A stretch of DNA of 43,161 bases, from contig JAUYFM010000023.1 in assembly GCA_030690945.1 (NCBI GenBank), forward strand, positions 1-43,161. Direction: 5' to 3'. The stretch is from Smithellaceae bacterium (lineage in GTDB: Bacteria; Desulfobacterota; Syntrophia; Syntrophales; Smithellaceae). This document shows, piece by piece, positions 37,013 to 43,161 of this stretch. The position numbers and the translations under genes are program-made. Below the pieces are notes generated by a model that was not told where the DNA came from, ran no database searches, and saw only the letters and a list, made by a program, of their open reading frames with translations. How positions within the stretch are numbered: the first letter of the stretch is position 1; each line of letters opens with the position of its first letter.

Positions 37013-37888
37013 ATGTTTAGAGGAGCCATTACCGCTTTGGTGACGCCTTTTAAAAATGGTCAGGTGGATGAAAAAGCCCTGCGGGAATTGATTGAATTTC
37101 AGATCGAGAGTGGCGTCGATGGTCTGGTGCCCTGCGGGACAACAGGCGAATCACCGACCCTGACCCATGACGAGCATGACCGGGTGATTGAAATTACGAT
37201 AGACGCGGCCAGAAAAAGAGTGCCGGTGATTGCCGGAACGGGATCAAACAGCACGGCGGAAGCGCTGCGTTTGACCAGACACGCTTATGAGGCGGGCGCG
37301 GACGGCGCGCTGATTGCCTGTCCTTATTATAACAAACCGACGCAGGAAGGGCTCTTTCTGCATTTTCAACTGATCGCGCAAAATGTTTCTATTCCGATTA
37401 TTCCCTATAATATTCCCGGAAGAACCGGCGTAAATATGTCGCCGGAATTGCTGGCCCGTCTGGCAAAAATCAGCAATATTGTCGGTGTCAAGGAGGCGTC
37501 CGGTTCGCTCAAGCAGATGAACGATGTGCTGGATCTGTGCGGTCCGGATTTTGACGTTTTATCCGGCGATGACGGATTTACGCTTCCGCTGATGGCTATT
37601 GGCGGAAAGGGTATCATTTCCGTTGCGTCCAATATTATTCCCGCTGATATGGCCGCCCTGGTCGATGCAGCCTTCGAAGGTCATCTGGCCAAAGCGCGGG
37701 CGTTGCATCAAAAGATGAGCCCTTTATTTGACGTTCTTTTTATAGAAGTGAACCCGACTCCCGTGAAAGCGGCTTTAGCGCTGATGGGGAAAATTGAATA
37801 TGAATACCGGCTGCCGCTGTGTAAAATGGCGCCGGTGAATTATGATAAACTCAAAAAGGTTATGGAGAATTACGGTTTGATCTCCTGA
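37013..37888 (+). CDS. dapA: 4-hydroxy-tetrahydrodipicolinate synthase
   Basis: Condenses pyruvate with aspartate semialdehyde, the first committed step of lysine/DAP synthesis. The 291-residue TIM barrel shows ALVTPFKNGQVD, PCGTTGESPTL, PYYNKPTQEGL, and PYNIPGRTGVN with the catalytic Tyr. The Schiff-base Lys is in GVKEASGSL. EVNPTPVKAAL near the end is typical. RBS AGGAGG lies 10 nt upstream. dapB follows after 37 nt. Confidence 0.95.
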   Translation: MFRGAITALVTPFKNGQVDEKALRELIEFQIESGVDGLVPCGTTGESPTLTHDEHDRVIEITIDAARKRVPVIAGTGSNSTAEALRLTRHAYEAGADGALIACPYYNKPTQEGLFLHFQLIAQNVSIPIIPYNIPGRTGVNMSPELLARLAKISNIVGVKEASGSLKQMNDVLDLCGPDFDVLSGDDGFTLPLMAIGGKGIISVASNIIPADMAALVDAAFEGHLAKARALHQKMSPLFDVLFIEVNPTPVKAALALMGKIEYEYRLPLCKMAPVNYDKLKKVMENYGLIS

Positions 37889-37925
37889 TCAGGCCAAAAC
37901 AATTATGATCTAAGGAGTGGGTGTT

Positions 37926-38738
37926 ATGGTTAAGGCGATTGTCACTGGAGCGGGTGGAAAAATGGGAGGAAGAATTATCAATCTCATTTCAGCAATGGAA
38001 GATATCCGGGTTGTCGGGGCCATTGAGGTAACGGGGCACCCGATTATCGGAAGAGACGTCGGCCATTCTCTGGGCCTGGGTCGAACCGGTGCGCTGGTCA
38101 GTGATAAACTGGCCGATTGCATTGATCAGGCGGATGTGGTGATCGACTTTACCAATCATGAAGCTTCTCTGCAATATCTAAAAATTGCCAGCGAGAAAGA
38201 TCGCAGCATTGTAATCGGTTCCACGGGATTCACGTCTGAGGAAATGAAAATCGTCAGCCGGTTTGCCGAAAAAACACGCTGCGTATTATCGCCGAATATG
38301 AGTGTCGGCGTCAATGTGATGTTAAAAGTGCTGGAGTATTGTTCCGGCATCCTCCATGACGATTATGATGTCGAAATCATCGAAGCCCATCACCATTTGA
38401 AAAAAGATGCGCCTAGCGGTACAGCGATGCAGATGGCTCAGGTGATTGCCGGCAAATTGGGACGAGACGTTAACAAAGAAGCGATTTATACGCGCCGGGG
38501 ATTGATTGGAGAACGCACAAAAACGGAAATCGGCATTCAGACCATCCGGGCCGGTGACATTGTGGGCGAGCATACGGTGATTTTCGGCGGCATTGGAGAA
38601 AGACTGGAATTTATCCATCGCGCCCAAAGCCGGGACAATTTCGCTAAAGGGGCGATTCGTGCGGCGCAATGGATTGTAAAACAGAAAAACGGCCTGTATG
38701 ACATGCAGGATGTTTTAGGCCTGAAAAACATCCATTAA
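37926..38738 (+). CDS. dapB: 4-hydroxy-tetrahydrodipicolinate reductase
   Basis: Second step of the DAP pathway. The 270-residue protein has the nucleotide-binding VTGAGGKMGGRIINL at the N terminus, VIGSTGFTSEEM, SPNMSVGVNVM, and the signature EAHHHLKKDAPSGTAMQMA with the catalytic His and Lys. The ATG at 37926 is preferred because AAGGAG ends 8 nt upstream; the in-frame GTG at 37917 overlaps that site. folK follows 9 nt after the stop. Confidence 0.95.
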   Translation: MVKAIVTGAGGKMGGRIINLISAMEDIRVVGAIEVTGHPIIGRDVGHSLGLGRTGALVSDKLADCIDQADVVIDFTNHEASLQYLKIASEKDRSIVIGSTGFTSEEMKIVSRFAEKTRCVLSPNMSVGVNVMLKVLEYCSGILHDDYDVEIIEAHHHLKKDAPSGTAMQMAQVIAGKLGRDVNKEAIYTRRGLIGERTKTEIGIQTIRAGDIVGEHTVIFGGIGERLEFIHRAQSRDNFAKGAIRAAQWIVKQKNGLYDMQDVLGLKNIH

Positions 38739-38747
38739 GCAGGATTT

Positions 38748-39275
38748 ATGCTGAAAGGTATTCTTGCTTATATAGGCATTGGTTCCAATATGGAAGATCC
38801 TTTGCGGCAATGCAAAGAATCCGTTTACAAACTGTCTTGTGTTTCAGGTATTGCTTTAGAAAGTATTTCATCTTTTTATAAAACTGAACCGGTAATTGAT
38901 GATCAAAATATCAGAGATCATATTGAAGAACTTGAGAATCAAAACTGGTTCATCAACGCGGTGGCAGAAATCCGAACAACGCTTTTGCCCGGAGATCTTC
39001 TGCGGGCATTGCAGAATATTGAAAAAACGATGGGGCGGATTCGTCAGATCAAGGGCGGCCCTCGAATTATTGATCTTGATCTGCTTTTATACGGTCAGGA
39101 GATCCTTCGCGAAGCTGATTTGATTGTTCCGCATCCCGAGATGCATCAGCGGCGCTTTGTGCTTGAACCTTTGTGTGAAATTGCGTCATATTTGATTCAT
39201 CCGGCATTTGGCGTCTCGATGCTTGGATTAAAAGACAGATTAGATGATCAAAAAATTGTCGAAATTTATCTATAG
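38748..39275 (+). CDS. folK: 6-hydroxymethyl-dihydropterin pyrophosphokinase
   Basis: Folate pathway enzyme that transfers pyrophosphate from ATP to the pterin. The 175-residue protein starts with AYIGIGSNMEDPLRQC. It has FYKTEPV, QNWFINAVAEIRT, LLRALQNIEKTMGR, and the signature GGPRIIDLDLLLYG followed by HPEMHQRRFVLEPLCEIA. All hallmark segments are in order. No other folate genes are in the window. Confidence 0.93.
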   Translation: MLKGILAYIGIGSNMEDPLRQCKESVYKLSCVSGIALESISSFYKTEPVIDDQNIRDHIEELENQNWFINAVAEIRTTLLPGDLLRALQNIEKTMGRIRQIKGGPRIIDLDLLLYGQEILREADLIVPHPEMHQRRFVLEPLCEIASYLIHPAFGVSMLGLKDRLDDQKIVEIYL

Positions 39276-39294
39276 TAAATAAAAGAAGGTGATA

Positions 39295-39555
39295 ATGATT
39301 CTTAAAGTATTAGTCATTTTAGTGTTGCTTTATGTGGGCTATAGGATCGTGAGGATGTTGAGGCGGGTGAAAGCTCGGGATGTAAAAGGTTACCGGGTGG
39401 ACGCCAAGCCGTCCAAGGGAGAAGATCTGGTGCAGGATCCTTTCTGCAAGATTTACGTTCCCAAGAGTCAGGCATATGTCAAAGAAATAAACGGCCGGGA
39501 GCAGTATTTTTGCGGTTCGGAGTGCTGTGAGAAATATCTGTCAGAAAAAAAATAG
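39295..39555 (+). CDS. Small membrane-anchored protein with TRASH/YHS-like Cys motif
   Basis: An 86-residue protein. Residues 2-19 (ILKVLVILVLLYVGYRIV) form one membrane segment followed by a basic stretch (MLRRVKAR), which predicts a cytoplasmic C-terminal domain. That domain reads DPFCKIYVPKSQAYV, then YFCGSECCEKYL, giving C51-X21-C73-X3-C77 plus C78. This is the TRASH-type pattern (C-X19-22-C-X3-C), a small metal-binding treble-clef module. The ATG at 39295 is chosen over a GTG at 39289 from the position of AGAAGG. Its neighbours folK and transaldolase do not explain it. Metal sensing or delivery is possible but unproven. Confidence 0.72.
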   Translation: MILKVLVILVLLYVGYRIVRMLRRVKARDVKGYRVDAKPSKGEDLVQDPFCKIYVPKSQAYVKEINGREQYFCGSECCEKYLSEKK

Positions 39556-39579
39556 TTTATTCGAATCATAGGGGGAATT

Positions 39580-40227
39580 ATGAAATTTTTTATCGATACG
39601 GCAAATCTTGCGGAAATAAAGGAAGGACTGGCGTTGGGGATGGTGGACGGTGTCACCACAAATCCATCGCTGATTGCCAAAGAAAAAAGAGGCTTTGATT
39701 TTGTCGTCAAAGAAATTCTGGAAATTGTGGAAGGGCCGGTCAGCTTGGAAGTTGTCAGCCTGGAGGCAAAAGGCATGTTTACCGAAGGCAAAAAACTGGC
39801 CCGCCTGGGAGACCAGGTCGTGATTAAAATCCCGATGACGACAGAAGGTCTTAAGGCAACAAGGATGTTTGCCGCTGAAGGCATCGACGTCAATCAGACA
39901 TTGATTTTCTCGCCACTCCAGGCCTTGATGGCCGCCAAAGCCGGAGCGGCTTACGTCAGTCCGTTTGTGGGGCGCCTGGATGATATCGCTCACGACGGCA
40001 TGGAACTGACCCGGCAGATCCTGGATATTTACGACAACTATGAATATGATACTGAGGTGATTGTGGCCAGCATCCGGCATCCCAGACACGTTTTGGATGC
40101 CGCTTTAATGGGCGCAGATATTGCCACGATTCCTTTTAAAGTCATCGTGCAGTTGGCGCAGCATCCTCTGACGGATAAAGGCATCGCATTGTTTCTGGAA
40201 GACTGGAAAAAAGTGCCGAAAAAATAA
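39580..40227 (+). CDS. tal: Transaldolase (small FSA/TalC-type)
   Basis: Transfers dihydroxyacetone units in the non-oxidative pentose phosphate pathway. The 215-residue protein starts [20 protein letters not shown], then [14 protein letters not shown], and has the Schiff-base Lys in [14 protein letters not shown] and [10 protein letters not shown]. This short type covers both transaldolases and fructose-6-phosphate aldolases (FSA); which one cannot be decided by eye. RBS AGGGGGAA lies about 7 nt upstream. Confidence 0.9.
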   Translation: MKFFIDTANLAEIKEGLALGMVDGVTTNPSLIAKEKRGFDFVVKEILEIVEGPVSLEVVSLEAKGMFTEGKKLARLGDQVVIKIPMTTEGLKATRMFAAEGIDVNQTLIFSPLQALMAAKAGAAYVSPFVGRLDDIAHDGMELTRQILDIYDNYEYDTEVIVASIRHPRHVLDAALMGADIATIPFKVIVQLAQHPLTDKGIALFLEDWKKVPKK

Positions 40228-40279
40228 ATACAATTTCATTATTCCCAAAATTTTATCGGTATGACTGGCTGTTATAAGA

Positions 40280-40840
40280 ATGAGTAAGAGACGTGAGATA
40301 TTGAACCTGCCCAACAGCATAACACTGGCACGCATCAGCGTAGTGCCTTTTTTATTTTTTTTGCTGATGTCGCCCGGCCCTTTCTGGTCTCTGGTGCTCG
40401 CGGCCTTGTTTGTATTGGCCTCCATTACGGATTTTCTGGACGGGTTTATCGCGCGTAAATACAACATGATCACCACGATGGGTAAGTTTCTGGATCCGCT
40501 GGCCGATAAACTGATCGTCAATTCGGCCATGATTCTGATGATCCCCATCGGCCGGATCGACGCTTGGATTGTTGTTATTATCATCATGCGGGATTTGATT
40601 GTCGACAGCATCCGCAGCATCGCATCCTCGGAAGGAATTTATATTCAGGCCAGTCTGATAGGAAAGCAAAAAACACTGGCACAAATCTTTGCCGTGACAG
40701 CTCTGATGATACATTATCCTTTTCTTGGGTTGGACACGCATTTCGTGGGCACGATTATTCTTTATGTTGCTCTTTTGCTGACGATTTATTCAGGCATGGA
40801 TTACTTTATTAAATTTTACCGGGGAGCAGGTATGACCTGA
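40280..40840 (+). CDS. pgsA: CDP-diacylglycerol-glycerol-3-phosphate 3-phosphatidyltransferase
   Basis: First step of phosphatidylglycerol synthesis at the inner membrane. The 186-residue protein has LNLPNSITLARISVVPFLFF at the N terminus and the CDP-alcohol phosphatidyltransferase motif in SITDFLDGFIARKYNMITTM followed by GKFLDPLADKL. The MRDLIVDSIRSIASSEG segment is typical of PgsA. It has about five hydrophobic segments. It is the last protein gene of the long plus-strand run. The window thus holds PE synthesis (psd, pssA) and the PG entry enzyme. Confidence 0.93.
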   Translation: MSKRREILNLPNSITLARISVVPFLFFLLMSPGPFWSLVLAALFVLASITDFLDGFIARKYNMITTMGKFLDPLADKLIVNSAMILMIPIGRIDAWIVVIIIMRDLIVDSIRSIASSEGIYIQASLIGKQKTLAQIFAVTALMIHYPFLGLDTHFVGTIILYVALLLTIYSGMDYFIKFYRGAGMT

Positions 40841-40925
40841 TATCCTCAGAATTTACAAATTTGATTCCCTTGAATGCGACGGAGATATTAAAAAAAATAA
40901 TCGTCACGGTTTGTTCATTTTTCTG

Positions 40926-40953
40926 TTGACAAGATGAGTCTATTTGTTATATT
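40926..40953 (+). promoter_or_regulatory. Promoter of the tRNA-Gly/tRNA-Cys unit
   Basis: TTGACA (40926-40931), a 16-nt spacer and TATATT (40948-40953) lie 18 nt before the tRNA-Gly. The distance agrees with a start site a few nucleotides upstream of the tRNA 5' end. The stretch 40841-40925 before it holds nothing recognisable. Confidence 0.7.
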
Positions 40954-40971
40954 CACCCGCGTTATCAGTGA

Positions 40972-41046
40972 GCGGGCGTAACTCAGTGGTAGAGTGCTAC
41001 CTTGCCAAGGTAGACGTCGACGGTTCAAATCCGTTCGCCCGCTCCA
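40972..41046 (+). tRNA. tRNA-Gly (anticodon GCC)
   Basis: Acceptor stem GCGGGCG (40972-40978) pairs with CGCCCGC (41036-41042), discriminator T and an encoded CCA follow. The anticodon arm is CTACC-TTGCCAA-GGTAG with GCC. The T arm contains GGTTCAAATCC. All four arms fold. Confidence 0.96.
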
Positions 41047-41055
41047 TTTTTTTAT

Positions 41056-41131
41056 GGCGGCATAGCCAAGTGGCTAAGGCAGCGGTCTGCAAAACCGTTA
41101 TTCATCAGTTCGAATCTGATTGCCGCCTCCA
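41056..41131 (+). tRNA. tRNA-Cys (anticodon GCA)
   Basis: Acceptor stem GGCGGCA (41056-41062) pairs with TGCCGCC (41121-41127), followed by T and an encoded CCA. The anticodon arm is CGGT-CTGCAAA-ACCG with GCA. The T arm contains GTTCGAATC. It lies 9 nt after tRNA-Gly in the same transcript. Confidence 0.96.
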
Positions 41132-41138
41132 GTATCAT

Positions 41139-41176
41139 TCAGGAGTTTGCCTTTTTAAAAAGGGACTCCTTTTTTA
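41139..41176 (+). terminator. Intrinsic terminator after tRNA-Cys
   Basis: AGGAGT (41141-41146) pairs with ACTCCT (41165-41170), with an inner CCTTTTT/AAAAAGG stem, and six T follow. It ends the tRNA unit 10 nt after tRNA-Cys. Confidence 0.8.
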
Positions 41177-41242
41177 TTCGCATCTGAAAAAAATTAAAAG
41201 CGCTGATTCATCCGAAGCAATCACTGAAGGGGAGACATTTTT

Positions 41243-41264
41243 AAAAAAGCCGCTTTATTGTGGC
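41243..41264 (-). terminator. Possible weak terminator of the L,D-transpeptidase gene
   Basis: On the minus strand GCCAC-AATAAA-GCGGC is a 5-bp stem with one mismatch followed by six T, just after the stop codon at 41269. The geometry is right but the stem is weak. Confidence 0.4.
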
Positions 41265-41268
41265 AACC

Positions 41269-42570
41269 TTATTTCTGCATTATTTCTCTGTATATTTTCC
41301 ATTCACCGTTTATTTTTCTGAGCTCCAGTTTTTTGTTGCCTTGGCTTTTAAGCAGGTTGGAGCTATAATATTGTGTGAATGTCGCGGTCGATTGATTATT
41401 ATCGCCCGAAATCTGCAGGTTATCAATGCGGATATCGATATTTTTGCTGCGTTTGCCTACTTCAATTTTATGATTAATCCACTCATTCAAGTTCATGCCC
41501 TGGGAACGGAAACCGGAAGCATAAAAGGTTCGGTAAACGGCCATATTAGCGGATTTCCAGCTTTTGGCCCATTGCGTAATCAGATTGCTCACAGCTCCTT
41601 TGGATGCTGATCCCGTATCTTGGCCGGAGACAATCTGTCTATCGGCTTTTCGGGTCGCTGTTGGTGATTCCACATCATCGATAATAAGCCACTTGTTATT
41701 AATATTTTCCAGGGAAAGTCTGTTAAATGATCCCTCAAAAGAATTATCCTTGTTGATGTCGGTGATCTGATCAAACATAATCACGGCATTGGGATTCTGC
41801 TGCAATATGGAAATATCCCTCGGCTCTAAAGCAAAGTGTTGATTGGCATTTCGAATGGTTGACAGCCTGCCCAGGAGCGCCTCTCTTTTTTTACCTCTAA
41901 TTTGGTTGCCTTCAAGGTATAAAGCGTCAATCGCTTTTATATTTCCTTCAATATACCCCTTGGTCCATGACGCAAGGATTTTTTCAAGTTCATACCTGAC
42001 AGGCATTACCTGATTTTGAGGAATCCATTGAATCGTTTCAGAGATGATAATCGGCGTTTTATTGATATGAATAAACTTGGCTAGTTCATGAACATCTTTG
42101 TCAGACAGGACAACACATCCGTTGGATTGAAAAGGCACAAGCGGTTTGGCGGTGCCGTGAATCCAGATATTTGTTCCGTTTCTGCCTGCCTTTTTATCCG
42201 TAACAGTGGGATAATCCAGCGGGAATGCCAAAGTACCGTATGTTTCCGGAGGGCCGGGATTTTGCAGAATCCTCGTTGCAAAAAAAATCCCATGGGGTGT
42301 TTTTGCGTCTCCGGATATCTGTTTGCCGCCCTGATTTTTACCGGTAGAGCAATTGGCCTCGAACACTTTGGAAAACCCCCCGGTTTTTTTGAAAACGTAA
42401 AGTTTTTGGTTTTTTTTATCGACGGTAATCACATAACCGGAAGAGATGGACACGATGGAATCCGGTATTTTTTCGAGGTTTTGTCCGCCACTGGATACAA
42501 CGTCTGATGGCAGAAAAATTAAAAAGGATAGAAAAGCAAAAAAAACAGAGAAGACGACTTTTAATACCAT
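41269..42570 (-). CDS. Exported L,D-transpeptidase (YkuD) with two C-terminal NTF2-like domains
   Basis: The 433-residue protein has a signal peptide (hydrophobic VFSVFFAFLSFLIFL). The YkuD domain spans about residues 45-175: VITVDKKNQKLYVF, KTPHGIFFATRIL, and the active-site stretch IWIHGTAKPLVPFQSNGCVV with His138 and Cys152. The usual SHGC is SNGC here. Such enzymes make 3-3 peptidoglycan crosslinks or attach proteins to stem peptides. Residues about 195-305 and 325-433 are two related alpha+beta units (ILASWTKGYIEGNIKAIDAL and ITQWAKSWKSANMAVYRTFY open them), which fit SnoaL/NTF2-like folds of the Cds6 type. Both begin with a helix and end with NNKWLI or NGEWKIYRE. The gene stands alone, convergent with the tRNA unit. 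Confidence 0.85.
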   Translation of the reverse strand: MVLKVVFSVFFAFLSFLIFLPSDVVSSGGQNLEKIPDSIVSISSGYVITVDKKNQKLYVFKKTGGFSKVFEANCSTGKNQGGKQISGDAKTPHGIFFATRILQNPGPPETYGTLAFPLDYPTVTDKKAGRNGTNIWIHGTAKPLVPFQSNGCVVLSDKDVHELAKFIHINKTPIIISETIQWIPQNQVMPVRYELEKILASWTKGYIEGNIKAIDALYLEGNQIRGKKREALLGRLSTIRNANQHFALEPRDISILQQNPNAVIMFDQITDINKDNSFEGSFNRLSLENINNKWLIIDDVESPTATRKADRQIVSGQDTGSASKGAVSNLITQWAKSWKSANMAVYRTFYASGFRSQGMNLNEWINHKIEVGKRSKNIDIRIDNLQISGDNNQSTATFTQYYSSNLLKSQGNKKLELRKINGEWKIYREIMQK

Positions 42571-42860
42571 GAAATAGATTTACCTTGAATATTGATTTTC
42601 ATATACTTTCTCTTAACAAAATCTAATCTGGCATTCAAGTTTTTAATTCAAAAATATGCATTATGAAGATTGAAATATATTGGTAATCATGATATTCATA
42701 ATAAAATGAATCAAATGTTATGATTATGCCAAGTGATTAAATGATGAACCATTATGGGCAGAAAGAAAAACCTGCAATTATCGGAGAAGCATGTTTCTAG
42801 TCTTGTGCGATAGGTAAGAAATTTTGGCAAGTATTTCCTTTTTCGTTTAGGAGAAGATTT
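42571..42860. other. AT-rich divergent gap between the L,D-transpeptidase and the PilM-like gene
   Basis: No gene is supported. An imperfect inverted repeat lies at 42684-42726: TAATCAT and ATTCAT on the left, ATGAAT and ATGATTA on the right, with unequal spacers. It could be an operator shared by the divergent genes. No strong promoter pair was recognised. Confidence 0.35.
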
Positions 42861-43161
42861 TTGGCAAAGACGACCGATATTAATTCTACCGAAAAGTTGC
42901 TAAACGTCATTCGGGGTTCGCAGCAACCATCATCTGCAGCAATAGACGCAGCGGAAGATGTTTCTCCCAAACAAAAGAATTCAGATAAATTTTCCGTTTA
43001 CCTTTCCGGAGTATTTACAGGTAAGCGCCGTGTCAAGGTGGGTGTCGATATCGGCCGGGACAACATCAGTTTTGCCAAGATGACTAAAAGCTTCGATGGC
43101 AAACCGCTGCTGGTTGATCAAAAAATATTAAAAATTGGCGATCAGATATCAAAAGAATCCG
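42861..43161 (+). CDS. N-terminal part of a PilM-like (actin-fold) type IV pilus/secretion ATPase, cut by the right edge
   Basis: An open frame starts at TTG 42861, with AGGAGA at 42849-42854 about 6 nt upstream, and runs to the window edge without a stop (100 codons). The first 55 residues are polar and low-complexity. Then comes KRRVKVGVDIGRDNISFAKM, which matches the phosphate-1 loop at the start of PilM/FtsA-type actin-fold proteins (V-G-x-D-I-G). PilM forms a cytoplasmic ring with PilN and PilO in type IV pilus machines. The downstream pil genes that would confirm this are outside the window. The long N-terminal extension before the actin fold is unusual for PilM, so a GspL-like or other actin-fold protein is possible. 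Confidence 0.6.
   Translation, partial: MAKTTDINSTEKLLNVIRGSQQPSSAAIDAAEDVSPKQKNSDKFSVYLSGVFTGKRRVKVGVDIGRDNISFAKMTKSFDGKPLLVDQKILKIGDQISKES

Noticed and set aside
42760-42830. Possible cyclic-di-GMP riboswitch before the PilM-like gene
   Set aside because: Fragments such as TGTGCGATAGG looked suggestive, but the conserved GEMM core and the paired helices could not be found.

Overview
The window looks like chromosomal DNA of a strictly anaerobic deltaproteobacterium (Desulfobacterota), most likely a Syntrophales/Syntrophaceae-type organism (Syntrophus or Smithella relatives). This is inferred from gene content and order: [FeFe]-hydrogenase maturases with a TM1266-type regulator, a ferredoxin:thioredoxin reductase catalytic chain paired with a glutaredoxin, an IHF-beta/crotonase pair, and the long miaB-bfn-xerC-hslVU-argBDFGH-dapAB order familiar from deltaproteobacteria. 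No rRNA or other marker is present to fix the genus.

Layout. 1-361: the tail of an IS4-type transposase followed by three small hairpins. 362-3092 (minus strand): hydrogenase regulator, hydG and hydE, preceded by a candidate promoter and a perfect 18-bp inverted repeat. 3150-3766: a gene-free stretch with a palindromic MITE-like element and an orphan promoter-like site next to a 21-bp-period direct repeat. 3767-8996 (minus strand): hemW, lepA, adk and a BepA-type M48 protease. 9112-13649 (plus strand): cmk, rpsA, sppA, ihfB and a crotonase-family gene. 13655-14590 (minus strand): a small thiol-redox operon of glutaredoxin, FTR catalytic chain and a Cys-rich sigma-region-4-like protein.

14743-40840 (plus strand): an almost unbroken run of housekeeping genes. 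It holds phospholipid synthesis (psd, pssA, later pgsA), rsmD, coaD, a purF homologue, ispG, proS, rel, an amidase, rph, rdgB, tRNA-Pro, miaB, bfn, xerC, hslVU, arginine synthesis (argB, D, F, G, H), a lipoprotein, lysine/DAP synthesis (dapA, dapB), folK, a TRASH-like membrane peptide and transaldolase. Many neighbours overlap by 1-4 nt, which points to translational coupling. 40926-41176: tRNA-Gly and tRNA-Cys with a recognisable promoter and terminator. 41269-42570 (minus strand): an L,D-transpeptidase with two NTF2-like domains. 42861 to the right edge: the start of a PilM-like gene.

Most of the window is conventional core genome, and I see no CRISPR, prophage, toxin-antitoxin or biosynthetic cluster. 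The points that deserve a second look are: the PurF homologue without its N-terminal catalytic Cys; the Grx/FTR/sigma-4-like redox operon, whose FTR has Tyr in place of the active-site His; the inverted repeat abutting the hydrogenase regulator start; the orphan promoter with direct repeats near 3.55 kb; and the crotonase that lacks one catalytic Glu. Functional statements rest on motif recognition by eye; no database search was run.
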